Made by a program: the position numbers and the translations under genes
Origin: Lysobacterales bacterium
Lineage (GTDB): Bacteria; Pseudomonadota; Gammaproteobacteria; Nevskiales; Salinisphaeraceae
Assembly: GCA_002715985.1 (NCBI GenBank)
Contig: PBAO01000015.1
Span: forward strand, 50,519-114,518
Direction: 5' to 3'
Length of the DNA stretch: 64,000 nucleotides
Part shown: one piece after another, positions 38,550-49,004 of the stretch
Position numbering within the stretch: the stretch's first letter is position 1
How the letters are laid out: every line of letters starts with the position of its first letter
Notes under the pieces: model-generated
What the model was told of the DNA's origin: nothing
Database searches by the model: none
Seen by the model: the letters and a program-made list of their open reading frames with translations, nothing else

Positions 38550-41500
38550 CGTTGTTGTTCCTGTCATTCGTTTCGCCACGACGCGAGTCGTCGGAAAGTT
38601 CTTGCGAGCGGTCTTCATCTTCAATGGTATCCGCTTCCGGAGTCTTGCCACGCATGCGTGCCAGCTTGTTCGATCCGCTCTCGATCAGATCGTAGAACAT
38701 CGGAACGAACAGGATCGCGAAGAACGTGGCAAACAGCATGCCGCCGATCACCGATGTCCCGATCGCGATACGGCTGTTGGCCGAAGCACCGCTGGCGACC
38801 GCCAGAGGCACCGAGGCCAGCACGAAGGTCAACGAGGTCATGATGATCGGGCGGAACCGCAGCTTGGCTGCCGAGTAGGCTGCATCCGCCGGGCTCTTGC
38901 CGGCCTGGCGCTCGATCACCGCGAACTCGACGATCAGAATCGCGTTCTTGGCCGCGAGCCCGATCAATACGAGCAGGCCCACCGTGAAGTAGATATTGTT
39001 GTCGACTCCACGCAGCCAGACCGCGATATACGCCCCCAGAGCAGCGAACGGCACCGCCGTCAACACGGCCAGCGGCAATGTCCACTTCTCGTACTGAGCC
39101 GCCAGAATCAGGAACACCATCACCACACCGAAGCTCAGAGCGATGATCGCCGAGCTACCCACATGCTGGGCCTGATAGGCCGTACCGGTGAATGACCAGC
39201 TATAGCCGCTGCCCAGCACCTGATCGGCCACTTCCTGAATCGCGGCATTGGCCTGGCCCGAACTGAAACCGGGCGCGGGCGCGCCTTGCACCATGGCCGC
39301 GGGGAAGACGTTGAAGCGTTGCACCACGTCGGCCGAGGTGGTGCGCTGCATCGATACCAGTGAGGACACCGGAATCATCTCGCCCGTCTTGTCGGACTGG
39401 ACATAGACCTGGCGCAGATCGTCCGGGTGCATACGATACGGCGCATCCGACTGCAGGTTCACCTGCCAGTTTCGGCCCAGAAACGTGAACTGGTTCACGT
39501 ACAGCTGCCCGAACGTGGCCTGCAGCGTGTTGAACAGATCATTGATCGGCACGCCGAGATTCTTGGCCTTTTCGCGATCGGCCTTGATCTTGTAGCGCGG
39601 CACATCCGTCGTCAGCGTCGTGCGCACGCGCTGCAGCTCGGGCCGCTGGTTGGCTGCGGCAACCAGCTTCTGGGTCTTGTTGTAAAGCGCGCTATAGTTC
39701 GAGCCTTCCTTGCTCTGGACATAGCCTTCAAAGCCGCCCGTGGTCGACAGCCCGATGATCGGCGGCGGGTTGAAGGCGATGATCCGCGCGTCCGGCAACT
39801 GTGCCCCCAGGCCGAACGCCTGATCGACCAGATCGAACGACGAGGGCGCACGTTTGCCCCAATCCTCGAGTGTAAGAAACATCACGCCGGCCCAGGTGCG
39901 CGGCGCACCGGCCAGAAAGTCATAGCCGGGCACGCTGATCACGCCGGCCAGACCGTTCATGTTGTCACGAGCCAGATGATAGAAATCCTGGCTTACATCC
40001 TCGGTGCGCTGCAGCGAGGCGCCTGGCGGCAGCTGGTAGTAGGCAAAGATATAGCCCTGGTCTTCCTGCGGGATCAGGCCCGATGGCACCTGAGTGGACA
40101 CAGCCCACGTCGCCACGATGACGCCGATGAACATCAGAACGCCCAGAATGGCGCGCTTGAGCAGGAAGTTCACCCCCCACAGATAAGCGTCCGCAAGCTT
40201 GCCAAAGCCCTGATTGAACTTGCGGAAGAACCAGTTCTTGTTTTCTTTACTGGGCTTGAGGAACAGTGCGCAAAGCGCTGGCGTGAGCGTGAGCGCAACC
40301 AGTGCCGAAATCAGTACCGATACCGCGATCGTGATCGCGAACTGACTGTACATCTGGCCGGACAGACCGCCCAGAAAGCCCACCGGCACGAACACCGCGT
40401 TCAAGGCCAGGGTGACGGCGATGATCGGCCCGGTGACCTCCTCCATCGCCTTGATCGAGGCTTGACGCGGCGAGGCTTTCTCGTCGGTCATGATGCGCTC
40501 GATGTTCTCGATCACGATGATGGCATCGTCGACCACCAGCCCGATGGCCAGGATCAGACCGAACAGGGTCAACAGGTTGATCGAGAAGCCCAGCACGAAG
40601 ATGCCGGCAAACGTGCCGACCACCGCAACCGGCACGGCCAGCATCGGGATCAGCGTGGCCCAGAAGTTCTGGAGAAAGATGAATATCACCAGCAACACGA
40701 GCACGAGCGAGATGAAGAAGGTCAGCACCACCTCGTGAATCGAGGCATCGACGAACTTCGTCGTGTTGTAGGGAATCTTGTACTCGAGCCCGGCCGGCAT
40801 CTCCTGGCTGAGCTCGTCCATGAGCCCGCGCACTCGCTCCGCCGTGGCCAATGCGTTGGCCCCGGGCTGGAGATAGATGGCTGCCGGCACCGCCGGCTCG
40901 CCGTTGTAACTGTGCAGGGTGGAATACGCCTGTGCCCCCAGCTCGATCCGCGCAACGTCGCGCAACCTCAGCACACGCCCGTTGTCCATGGACTTCAGGA
41001 TGATCTGCTCGAACTGTTTCTCGTTCGAGAACCGTCCTTCGGTACTGGCGGTGAACGTGAAGGCGATATCGGCACCGCCGTAGGGCCGCTGCCCGAACTT
41101 GCCGGCAGCAAACTGCGAGTTCTGTTCGTTGATCGCGGCCTGAACATCGCTTGTGGTCACACCGAAACGTGCCATCTTGGCCGGATCGAGCCAGATGCGC
41201 ATCGAGTAGTCCTCGCTCGAGAACAGCCGCGCATCACCCACGCCCTGCAGGCGTTTGATGGGGTCGATGACATATACCAGCATGTAGTTGCTGATGAAGG
41301 TCGTATCGAACTTCTGCCCCGGGGAGAAGACCGTGACGACCTGCAGAATACTGGTGGACTGCTTGCGCACGGTCACACCGGTCTGCTGCACCACATCCGG
41401 CAACAGCGCCAATGCGGACTGCACCCGGTTGTTGACATCGATGGTCGCCAGATCCGGATCGGTGCCGATCTTGAACGTGACGTTCAACTGCATCTGACCG

Positions 41501-41757
41501 GAGTCGGACGCCGTCGAGGTCATGTAGATCATGTTCTCGACGCCGTTGATCGAGGTCTCGAGCGGCGCGGCGACCGTCTTGGCGATATCCTCGGCGCTGG
41601 CACCGGGATAGTTGGCACGCACCACCACTTCCGGCGGCACGACATCCGGATACTGCGCGATCGGCAACGAGCGCATCGCCAACACCCCGGACAGGGTGAT
41701 GACGATGGCCAGAACTGTCGCGAATACCGGCCGTTCAATAAAAAACTTCGACAGCAC
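38542..41757 (-). CDS. Multidrug efflux RND transporter permease (AcrB/MexB-like, HAE1)
   Basis: MLSKFFIERPVFATVLAIVITLSGVLAMRSLPIAQYPDVVPPEVVVRANYPGASAEDIAKTVAAPLE, LVVDDAIIVIENIERIM, GLAAKNAILIVEFA. Confidence 0.98.
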   Translation of the reverse strand: MLSKFFIERPVFATVLAIVITLSGVLAMRSLPIAQYPDVVPPEVVVRANYPGASAEDIAKTVAAPLETSINGVENMIYMTSTASDSGQMQLNVTFKIGTDPDLATIDVNNRVQSALALLPDVVQQTGVTVRKQSTSILQVVTVFSPGQKFDTTFISNYMLVYVIDPIKRLQGVGDARLFSSEDYSMRIWLDPAKMARFGVTTSDVQAAINEQNSQFAAGKFGQRPYGGADIAFTFTASTEGRFSNEKQFEQIILKSMDNGRVLRLRDVARIELGAQAYSTLHSYNGEPAVPAAIYLQPGANALATAERVRGLMDELSQEMPAGLEYKIPYNTTKFVDASIHEVVLTFFISLVLVLLVIFIFLQNFWATLIPMLAVPVAVVGTFAGIFVLGFSINLLTLFGLILAIGLVVDDAIIVIENIERIMTDEKASPRQASIKAMEEVTGPIIAVTLALNAVFVPVGFLGGLSGQMYSQFAITIAVSVLISALVALTLTPALCALFLKPSKENKNWFFRKFNQGFGKLADAYLWGVNFLLKRAILGVLMFIGVIVATWAVSTQVPSGLIPQEDQGYIFAYYQLPPGASLQRTEDVSQDFYHLARDNMNGLAGVISVPGYDFLAGAPRTWAGVMFLTLEDWGKRAPSSFDLVDQAFGLGAQLPDARIIAFNPPPIIGLSTTGGFEGYVQSKEGSNYSALYNKTQKLVAAANQRPELQRVRTTLTTDVPRYKIKADREKAKNLGVPINDLFNTLQATFGQLYVNQFTFLGRNWQVNLQSDAPYRMHPDDLRQVYVQSDKTGEMIPVSSLVSMQRTTSADVVQRFNVFPAAMVQGAPAPGFSSGQANAAIQEVADQVLGSGYSWSFTGTAYQAQHVGSSAIIALSFGVVMVFLILAAQYEKWTLPLAVLTAVPFAALGAYIAVWLRGVDNNIYFTVGLLVLIGLAAKNAILIVEFAVIERQAGKSPADAAYSAAKLRFRPIIMTSLTFVLASVPLAVASGASANSRIAIGTSVIGGMLFATFFAILFVPMFYDLIESGSNKLARMRGKTPEADTIEDEDRSQELSDDSRRGETNDRNNNDA

Positions 41758-41768
41758 GCGAGCGCCCT

Positions 41769-43043
41769 CTACTGATTGTCTTTAGCCGACGAGCGGTTGC
41801 CCGACGACTTCTGATTGTTGCCCGCGGCACTGGCGCCGGCTGTCGAATCCTTGTTCGATGACGTATCGGCCGGCTTGATCTCGACCGGCATACCCGGCCT
41901 CAACGTGCCCAGCCCGGAGGTGATGACCTGGTCACCGGCCTCAAGGCCCTTGGTGATCACGCGGCCGGAGTCGGTATCCGGGCCGAGCGTGACCGCCTGT
42001 GTCCTGGCCTTGCCATCCTCGCCGACCACGAACACGTTGACCCGCTGACCGCTATCCGAGACTGCTTCGTTGGGAATGACCAACGCGTCCTCGATGGTCT
42101 GGATACGAATACGGGTCCGTACGTAGCGCCCGGGCATCAACGCGTTTTCCGGGTTCTTGACCACGGCGCGCAGCTGCACGGTGCCGGTCTCCGGATCGAT
42201 CGTGCTCTGCGTGAAGTCGACCTGCCCCTTGTAGGGAAACACATCGCCCGTGCCGGTGATGATCGTGGCCTCGCGGGTGGATGCATCGCTGGTCTGCTTG
42301 CCCATTTCGCTCAGCGCCTTGCGCCGCGCGAACGCATCGTCTTCGGGCAGCGCGAACAGCACATAGACCGGGTCAAGCTGCGTGATCGTGGTCATCTGGG
42401 TCTGATTGGCCGTAACCAGCGAGCCGAGATCGATATCGCGCAGACTGGTCACGCCCGTGATCGGCGCTTCCACGTGGGTATAGCCCAGATCGATCTGAGC
42501 CGATTCGAGATTGGCCTGGGCCTGTTGTACCGCGGCCTGATCCGAATTGAAATTCGCCAACGCCTGATCCCGTTCGGCCTCGCTGACTGCGTTGGCCTCG
42601 TACAGGCGTTTGGTACGGTTATAGATGCGACGCGAGTTGGCCAGACTGGCCTTGGCACTGGCCAGTGCAGCCTTGCGTTGATTGACCGTGGCGCGATAAG
42701 GCTTGGGATCGATCGTGAACAACAGATCACCCTGATGGACGATCGAGCCCTCCTGATAGTTCTTGGCCAGGAGAACGCCGTTGACCCGCCCGATGATGCG
42801 CGCGGTCTGCTTGCCTTCGACACGGCCGGGATATTCGCCGTATACCTGAACCGCCTTCGGCTGGACAGTGACCGCCGACACCTTCGTTGCCGGCTGCTTT
42901 TGTGACGGGCCGCTCTTGCCGGCGCCACCGCCGGACGATTCTTCACCCCCGCTACAGGCGGCCAACGTCGCCGTGAGACTGAAAAGGACAAGCGCACGAA
43001 ACGCTGTCATGCGTCGCCGGGCGACGTCGTTACGAAAACGCAT
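41769..43043 (-). CDS. Efflux RND transporter periplasmic adaptor (AcrA/MexA-like)
   Basis: Lipobox ATLAACSGG; VQVYGEYPGRVEGKQTARIIGRVNGVLLAKNYQEGSIVHQGDLLFTIDPKPYRA. Start taken at MRFRND (MTAFRAL at 43010 also possible). Confidence 0.95.
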   Translation of the reverse strand: MRFRNDVARRRMTAFRALVLFSLTATLAACSGGEESSGGGAGKSGPSQKQPATKVSAVTVQPKAVQVYGEYPGRVEGKQTARIIGRVNGVLLAKNYQEGSIVHQGDLLFTIDPKPYRATVNQRKAALASAKASLANSRRIYNRTKRLYEANAVSEAERDQALANFNSDQAAVQQAQANLESAQIDLGYTHVEAPITGVTSLRDIDLGSLVTANQTQMTTITQLDPVYVLFALPEDDAFARRKALSEMGKQTSDASTREATIITGTGDVFPYKGQVDFTQSTIDPETGTVQLRAVVKNPENALMPGRYVRTRIRIQTIEDALVIPNEAVSDSGQRVNVFVVGEDGKARTQAVTLGPDTDSGRVITKGLEAGDQVITSGLGTLRPGMPVEIKPADTSSNKDSTAGASAAGNNQKSSGNRSSAKDNQ

Positions 43044-43084
43044 ACCGATATCCCTGAGCTCTGAGGCTGTATCGCACAACATGA

Positions 43085-43108
43085 TACATACATTCGTGTA
43101 TGTATGTA
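43085..43108. promoter_or_regulatory. AcrR/TtgR-type operator palindrome in the divergent efflux promoter
   Basis: TACATACATTCGTGTATGTATGTA (near-perfect 24-bp inverted repeat) between the adaptor gene and the TetR gene; matches the E. coli AcrR box as I recall it (TACATACATTTGTGAATGTATGTA) at 22 of 24 positions. Confidence 0.9.
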
Positions 43109-43156
43109 ATATAGCATCACGCCGACCCATGATGACGATCCAGATTTTTTCGCAGT

Positions 43157-43804
43157 ATGGCACGCAAGACGAAAAGCGAATCAATACAGACCCGCGAGCG
43201 CATACTCGATGCCGCCGAGATCGAGATGATGGCGTGCGGCGTCGGCAAGGCATCACTCGAGCAGATCGCCCGGCGTGCCGCAGTCACCCGTGGCGCGATC
43301 TACTGGCATTTCGAGGATAAGGCCAGTTTGTTGCAGGCCATGATCGCGCGCACGAAGATGCCGATGCGGGATCTGCGACGCTGTATCGGCGACCATATTC
43401 CCAATGCGGCGCCCCGCGAACTGCTGCGCGAGATGATGTTGCATGCCATACAACGCCTGGCTGGCGATGCCCAGCATCGCCGTGTTTGTCACATCGTGCT
43501 GCATCGCTGTGAAATCAATGACCGAGAAGTCATCAGTAACCGCGTACTCGAGACGATGTTCGATGACACACGAACCGCGCTGCTGGCCCTGTGTGAAGAG
43601 ATCGCGGATGATTTCTGCCTGGCTCCGGGCCTGTCCCCGGCCGATGCCAGCGATGTGATCGTGGCTTTCCTGGCCGGCCTGTATGAGTGCAGCCTGCGCC
43701 ATCCGGCCACCTACGCCGTGGAAAACAACGCCGCGGCCAAGATCGATGCGTTGTTGAACGGGCTGTTCCCGGCATCGGCCGATGTGCCCATGCCCGCTAG
43801 TTGA
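43157..43804 (+). CDS. TetR/AcrR family efflux repressor
   Basis: TRERILDAAEIEMMACGVGKASLEQIARRAAVTRGAIYWHFEDKASLLQAM; divergent from the RND operon. Confidence 0.95.
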   Translation: MARKTKSESIQTRERILDAAEIEMMACGVGKASLEQIARRAAVTRGAIYWHFEDKASLLQAMIARTKMPMRDLRRCIGDHIPNAAPRELLREMMLHAIQRLAGDAQHRRVCHIVLHRCEINDREVISNRVLETMFDDTRTALLALCEEIADDFCLAPGLSPADASDVIVAFLAGLYECSLRHPATYAVENNAAAKIDALLNGLFPASADVPMPAS

Positions 43805-44525
43805 AAGGCACGCTGGCCGCCGCCGGCCAGCGCCCGATCCGGCCACGCCATTCCGGGCCATAGTAATCCAGCACCGCAGGCGGGCGCGTATCGATCGGCC
43901 GCGTCGGGCCGAGAAAACGCGGCGACGTATCCAGCACGAACAGATCCAGCACCGCCTTCACCCGTGCAAGATATTCGCGACTCTCGGTCCGTAGCGGTTG
44001 GCGCCGGTCTTCATCGGGCCAGGTATAGCCCACGGCCGATAGACCGGTTCGTTTGGCCAGAAACAGCGCGCGATACTCGTGATAACGCTGTGTGATTAAC
44101 GTCACGTGTGACAGGCCGAAGACTGTCTTGGCACGAACGACCGAATCCAGCGTGCGAAAACCGGCGAAATCCAGTGTGATGGCGTCATCCGGCACGCCCA
44201 GCTTGCGCAAGGCCTGATACATCTTCTGAGGCTCGTTGTAGGCCCGCGACGGATTGGCGCCGGAGACGAGCAGATAACGCACCTTGTGAGCATGGAACAA
44301 CTGCGCGGCAGCGTTGATCCGGTTTTCGAACAGCAGATTCGGCCGCCCCGTGTGCGTATAGGGACTGGTGCCCAACACCAGCGCAACGTCGGCCATGGGC
44401 ACACGCTGGACCGTGTCGTAGACCGCCTCGCGCGTGGCGCCGATCATCCAGGCATTGATGGCGAGCACGGCCAGTGCGGCCGTACCGGTCAGGGAAATCA
44501 GCGTCTTGACGACACCGATGATCAC
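43797..44525 (-). CDS. SanA/YdcF (DUF218) family protein
   Basis: VALVLGTSPYTHTGRPNLLFENRINAAAQLFHAHKVRYLLVSGAN, THVTLITQRYHEYRALFLAKRTG. GTG start VIIGVVK proposed; listed ORF extends to 44612. Confidence 0.82.
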   Translation of the reverse strand: MIIGVVKTLISLTGTAALAVLAINAWMIGATREAVYDTVQRVPMADVALVLGTSPYTHTGRPNLLFENRINAAAQLFHAHKVRYLLVSGANPSRAYNEPQKMYQALRKLGVPDDAITLDFAGFRTLDSVVRAKTVFGLSHVTLITQRYHEYRALFLAKRTGLSAVGYTWPDEDRRQPLRTESREYLARVKAVLDLFVLDTSPRFLGPTRPIDTRPPAVLDYYGPEWRGRIGRWPAAASVPFN

Positions 44526-44568
44526 GGGCTGCTCGCTGTCGACAGGCCATACCCGAAACGAGCACCGC

Positions 44569-45771
44569 TCATTGCCCGGCCCCACTCGGCGAAGCGGGCC
44601 GTGACAGCGCACTGATCGCTTCGGTGAGCCCGGCGGGCGTCAATGGATACATCCGGTCGGCCATGAGACGACGGGTCATCTCGATCGAGGGCGTAAAATC
44701 CCAGCGCTGCTCGGATACCGGATTGAGCCAGACCGAACGGGGAAACGCCTCGCGCATGCGCGTTAGCCATGTTGCCCCGGCTTCGTCGTTCCAGTGCTCA
44801 ACCGAGCCACCGGGGTAAGCGATTTCATAAGGGCTCATCGTCGCATCCCCCACGAACAGCACGCGATAGTCGCTGCCGAATGTCCGGCACAACTCGGCCG
44901 TGGACAGACTTTCCTGACGTCGACGCTTGTTGTCATCCCACACCGCTTCGTAGATGAAGTTGTGGAAATAGTAATATCGCAGGTGCTGAAATTCCGAACG
45001 CGCGGCAGTGAATAACTGCTCGCAAGCGGCCACGTGATCGTCCATCGAGCCGCCTACGTCGAACAAGATCAACAGTTTCAGCGCGTTGCGGCGGCTGGCG
45101 TGATAGACCAGATCGAGCTGACCGCCGCGCCGCGCCGTCGACGCGATCGTGTCGTCCAGATCCAGCTCCTCGGCCGCGCCCTCGCGGGCAAAGCGCCGAA
45201 GCCGGCGCAGCGCGATCTGGATATTGCGTGTTCCCAGCTCCCGATCGTCGGCCAGATCCGCGTATTCACGCTGCTCCCAGACCTTCACGGCGCGTCGGTG
45301 CCGGCTCTTGTCCTGCCCGATACGAATGCCTTCGGGATTGTAGCCATACGCACCGAAGGGCGAGCGCCCGGCCGTTCCGATCCACTTGTTGCCGCCCTCG
45401 TGGCGCTCGTCCTGCTCGGCCAGACGCTTTTCCAGCGTCTCCATGAGCTTGTCCCACCCGCCGAGCGCCTCGATCTGGGCTTTCTGATCATCGGTCAGAT
45501 CCAGCTCGGCCAGTTTTTCCAGCCACTCGTCGGGAATCGCCACGCCGTCAGCGCCGACCTGCTCGACGCCCTTGAAGTAAGCAGCAAACACGCGATCAAA
45601 TCGATCGAAATGTGTTTCATCCTTGACCAGACACGTCCGTGCCAGCACATAGAACGAGTCGATCGATAACCCTGCCACGTGCGCCTCGAGGCCTTCCAAT
45701 AGCGCCAGATACTCCGTGATCGAGGTTTTCAGACCACCATCGCGCAGCGCATAGAAGAAGTCGATCAGCAT
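44569..45771 (-). CDS. VWA domain-containing CoxE-like protein
   Basis: MLIDFFYALRDGGLKTSITEYLALLEGL, LILFDVGGSMDDHVAACEQLFTAAR, YYFHNFIYE; downstream of a MoxR ATPase. Confidence 0.92.
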   Translation of the reverse strand: MLIDFFYALRDGGLKTSITEYLALLEGLEAHVAGLSIDSFYVLARTCLVKDETHFDRFDRVFAAYFKGVEQVGADGVAIPDEWLEKLAELDLTDDQKAQIEALGGWDKLMETLEKRLAEQDERHEGGNKWIGTAGRSPFGAYGYNPEGIRIGQDKSRHRRAVKVWEQREYADLADDRELGTRNIQIALRRLRRFAREGAAEELDLDDTIASTARRGGQLDLVYHASRRNALKLLILFDVGGSMDDHVAACEQLFTAARSEFQHLRYYYFHNFIYEAVWDDNKRRRQESLSTAELCRTFGSDYRVLFVGDATMSPYEIAYPGGSVEHWNDEAGATWLTRMREAFPRSVWLNPVSEQRWDFTPSIEMTRRLMADRMYPLTPAGLTEAISALSRPASPSGAGQ

Positions 45772-45788
45772 TCGGCCGCCGCCCTGGC

Positions 45789-46634
45789 CTAGCGCCGACC
45801 GCGCCGGCTCATGAAAGCCAGGCGCTCGAACAGGTGGATGTCCTGTTCGTTTTTCAGCAAAGCGCCGTGCAGCGGCGGCAGGTCATCGCCGGTCGCTTGC
45901 AGGGCATCGGCCGGGATATCTTCGGCCAACAACAGCTTGAGCCAGTCGATCAGCTCGGATGTGGACGGCTTCTTCTTGATCCCCGGCACCGCGCGGATAT
46001 CAAAGAACAGATCCAGCGCGTCGGAGAGCAGACGTTGCTTCAGATCCGGAAAATGCACGGCCACGATATCGGCCATCGTGTCCTTGTCCGGAAAATTGAT
46101 GTAGTGAAAGAAACACCGCCGCAGAAACGCATCCGGCAGCTCTTTCTCGTTGTTCGAGGTGATGATGATGATTGGCCGGTGCCGGGCCTCGATGGTCTGG
46201 CGGGTCTCGTAGACATCAAACGCCATGCGATCGAGCTCGCGCAGCAGATCGTTGGGAAATTCGACATCGGCCTTGTCGATTTCGTCGATCAGCAGCACCG
46301 GCTGCTCATCCGCGGCAAAACACTCCCACAGCGGGCCGGGCACGATGTAATTGCCGATATCTTGCACCCGGGCATCACCGAGCTGGGAGTCGCGCAGGCG
46401 CGAAACGGCGTCGTATTCGTACAGCCCCTGCGCGGCCTTGGTGGTGGACTTGATATGCCAGGCGTGCAGGGTCTTTCCCAGTCCGGCGGCCACTTCCTCG
46501 GCCAACATCGTCTTCCCGGTCCCCGGCTCCCCCTTGATGAGCAGGGGCCGGGACAACGTGGCAGCCGCGTTGACGGCCAGCTTCAGATCGTCGGTGGCGA
46601 CATATCGATCGGTACCTGCGAACTCCACGCTCAT
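45789..46634 (-). CDS. MoxR family AAA+ ATPase
   Basis: LLIKGEPGTGKTMLAEEVAAGL Walker A, VLLIDEIDKADVEFPNDLLRELD Walker B, RPIIIITSNNEKELPDAFLRRCFFHYI. Confidence 0.95.
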   Translation of the reverse strand: MSVEFAGTDRYVATDDLKLAVNAAATLSRPLLIKGEPGTGKTMLAEEVAAGLGKTLHAWHIKSTTKAAQGLYEYDAVSRLRDSQLGDARVQDIGNYIVPGPLWECFAADEQPVLLIDEIDKADVEFPNDLLRELDRMAFDVYETRQTIEARHRPIIIITSNNEKELPDAFLRRCFFHYINFPDKDTMADIVAVHFPDLKQRLLSDALDLFFDIRAVPGIKKKPSTSELIDWLKLLLAEDIPADALQATGDDLPPLHGALLKNEQDIHLFERLAFMSRRGRR

Positions 46635-46635
46635 G

Positions 46636-47817
46636 TCAATGTTCCCGAGCCCGCTCGGCCAGTATGGCTATCGCCGGCAGCACCTTGCCCTCGAGAAACT
46701 CCAGAAACGCGCCGCCGCCGGTCGAGATATAGCTGACGTCATCACCGACGTCGAATTTCTCGATCGCGGCCAGCGTGTCGCCGCCGCCGGCGATCGAAAA
46801 CGCATCACTGGCGGCGATGGCGTCTGACAACGCTTTCGTGCCGCCGGCGAACGCCTCGATCTCGAACACGCCGACCGGGCCGTTCCAGACGATGGTGCCC
46901 GCCGATTTCAGAATATCGGCCACAGAGTCGCGAGCCTTGGTGCCGATATCCAGAATCATCTCGTCGGCCCCGACGTTTTCGATGGCGCGTTCGTGCGCCG
47001 CGGCGTTTTCTGAAAGCTCGGTCGCCACGACCACGTCTTCGGGCAAGGGAATATCCCCACCGCGCTCACGGATATCGGCATGGATCGCCCGGGCCTCGTC
47101 GACCAGATCGGCCTCATGGAGCGATGCCCCGACATCGTGGCCGGCCGCGGCGAGAAACGTATTGGCGATGCCCCCGCCCACGATGAGCTGATCGGCCAGC
47201 GTGGAGAGCGATTTCAGCAACGACAGCTTGGACGAGACCTTCGAACCGCCAACCACGACCACCAGCGGTCGCTTGGGATCGTCCATCGCCGCCGTCAACG
47301 CCTCGACCTCGGCGATCAGCAACGGCCCCGCACAGGCGACCGGCGCGTGGCGTGCCACGCCTTCAGTCGAGGCCTGTGCGCGATGCGCCGTACCGAATGC
47401 GTCCATGACGAACACATCACACAGCCCGCCCATCTTGCGGCTCAGCGTGTCGTCGTTGGCTTTTTCACCGACGTTGAAACGTACGTTCTCGCAAATGACG
47501 AGCTCGCCTTCGGCGACATCCACACCGTCCAACCAGTCCTTGATCAGGGGCACGTCGAAACCGAGCTCGCCGGACAGCCAACGCGCAACGGGGGCCAGGC
47601 TATCGGCCTCGGTCGGCTCGCCTTCGCTCGGACGGCCCAGATGGGCCATGACCATCACGCGCGCCCCGGCCTCGATCGCCTTCTTGATCGTGGGTAATGC
47701 CGCTCGTAACCGCGCGGCCGAGGCCACCTCACCGTCCTTGACCGGCACGTTGAGGTCTTCTCGGATCAGCACGCGCTTGCCGGCGAGCTCGACGTCGTCC
47801 ATCGAAAGCAGCTTCAT
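46636..47817 (-). CDS. pgk: Phosphoglycerate kinase
   Basis: [62 protein letters not shown]. Confidence 0.98.
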   Translation of the reverse strand: MKLLSMDDVELAGKRVLIREDLNVPVKDGEVASAARLRAALPTIKKAIEAGARVMVMAHLGRPSEGEPTEADSLAPVARWLSGELGFDVPLIKDWLDGVDVAEGELVICENVRFNVGEKANDDTLSRKMGGLCDVFVMDAFGTAHRAQASTEGVARHAPVACAGPLLIAEVEALTAAMDDPKRPLVVVVGGSKVSSKLSLLKSLSTLADQLIVGGGIANTFLAAAGHDVGASLHEADLVDEARAIHADIRERGGDIPLPEDVVVATELSENAAAHERAIENVGADEMILDIGTKARDSVADILKSAGTIVWNGPVGVFEIEAFAGGTKALSDAIAASDAFSIAGGGDTLAAIEKFDVGDDVSYISTGGGAFLEFLEGKVLPAIAILAERAREH

Positions 47818-47893
47818 GGGAATCCCGAAATTCTTGTCGATTGTAGCGACCGTCGAAACGCGTGACGGCCGAGTGTTTCAGAGCATACAAACA

Positions 47894-47920
47894 CAAAGAC
47901 CGGAACAGGTCCGGTCTTTG
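47894..47920 (-). terminator. Hairpin between gap and pgk
   Basis: CAAAGACCGGA-ACAGG-TCCGGTCTTTG, perfect 11-bp stem; minus-strand continuation TGTGTTTGT is only weakly T-rich. Confidence 0.6.
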
Positions 47921-47948
47921 TGGTCTGACAGAGAACGCGCGGCGATAA

Positions 47949-48959
47949 TCAGCCGGCGTTGGCCAGTGCCAGGGCCGAGTCGAGCATTCGGCTGGAGAAG
48001 CCCCACTCGTTGTCGTACCAGGAACAGACCTTGATCAGACGGCCACCGGCCACCTTGGTCAGCTTGGAGTCGACCGTGGACGACGCCGGGTTGTGATTGT
48101 AATCCGTAGAGACCAGCTCTTCGTCGGTATAGGCCAGCACGCCCTTGAGTTCGCCGCCTGCGGCTTTTTTCAGGACGTCGTTGACCTGCTCGACCGTGAC
48201 ATCCTGCGACACGGTCGCCGACAGATCGACGAAAGAGACGTTGATCGTCGGTACGCGCACGGCAAAGCCATCAAGCTTGCCTTCCAGCTCCGGCAGCACG
48301 AGGCTGACGGCAGCTGCGGCGCCGGTCTTGGTCGGAATCATGCTCTGGGTGGCACTGCGTGCGCGGCGGATGTCCTTGTGATAGACGTCCGAGAGCACCT
48401 GGTCGTTGGTATACGAGTGGATGGTGTTCATCAACCCGTACTCGATGCCAAAGGCTTCATGCAGCGGCTTGACCAGCGGTGCCAGGCAGTTCGTCGTGCA
48501 CGAGGCGTTCGAGACGATCTTGTCTTGCGGGGTCAGCGTCTCGTGGTTCACCCCGTAGACGATGGTCTTCATGTCGCTGCCGGCCGGAGCCGAGATCAGC
48601 ACCTTCTTGGCGCCACCTTTCAGATGGGCGCTGGCCTTTTCCTCGCTGGCGAACAACCCGGTGCACTCCAGCACGACGTCCACGCCCAGATCACCCCACG
48701 GCAGGTTGGCCGGATCACGTTCGGACAGAACCTTGATCTTGTGGCCATCCACGACCAGATGATCGCCTTCGGCGGTGACCTCGCCCGGGAACTTGCCGTG
48801 TGCGGTGTCGTACTGCGTCAAGTGCGCATTCATCTGGGCGTCGCCCAGATCGTTGATTGCAACGATTTCCAGTTCACTCGTCCGCTTGCCCTCGAACAAG
48901 GCGCGCAGCACGTTGCGGCCGATACGGCCATAGCCGTTGATGCCGATTTTCACTGCCAT
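47949..48959 (-). CDS. gap: Glyceraldehyde-3-phosphate dehydrogenase, type I
   Basis: [58 protein letters not shown]. Confidence 0.98.
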   Translation of the reverse strand: MAVKIGINGYGRIGRNVLRALFEGKRTSELEIVAINDLGDAQMNAHLTQYDTAHGKFPGEVTAEGDHLVVDGHKIKVLSERDPANLPWGDLGVDVVLECTGLFASEEKASAHLKGGAKKVLISAPAGSDMKTIVYGVNHETLTPQDKIVSNASCTTNCLAPLVKPLHEAFGIEYGLMNTIHSYTNDQVLSDVYHKDIRRARSATQSMIPTKTGAAAAVSLVLPELEGKLDGFAVRVPTINVSFVDLSATVSQDVTVEQVNDVLKKAAGGELKGVLAYTDEELVSTDYNHNPASSTVDSKLTKVAGGRLIKVCSWYDNEWGFSSRMLDSALALANAG

Positions 48960-49004
48960 GTTGGCTCCTACACTCTATTTGAATACAAAACGGGCGGCTC
49001 GCGC

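Noticed and set aside
39427-41775. 782-aa plus-strand ORF opposite the RND permease
   Set aside because: Antisense shadow of a clear AcrB-like gene in GC-rich DNA; composition (His/Arg/Gln/Asp-rich, no motifs) is typical of artefactual frames.
45034-45669. 211-aa plus-strand ORF opposite the CoxE-like gene
   Set aside because: Antisense shadow of the VWA/CoxE gene.
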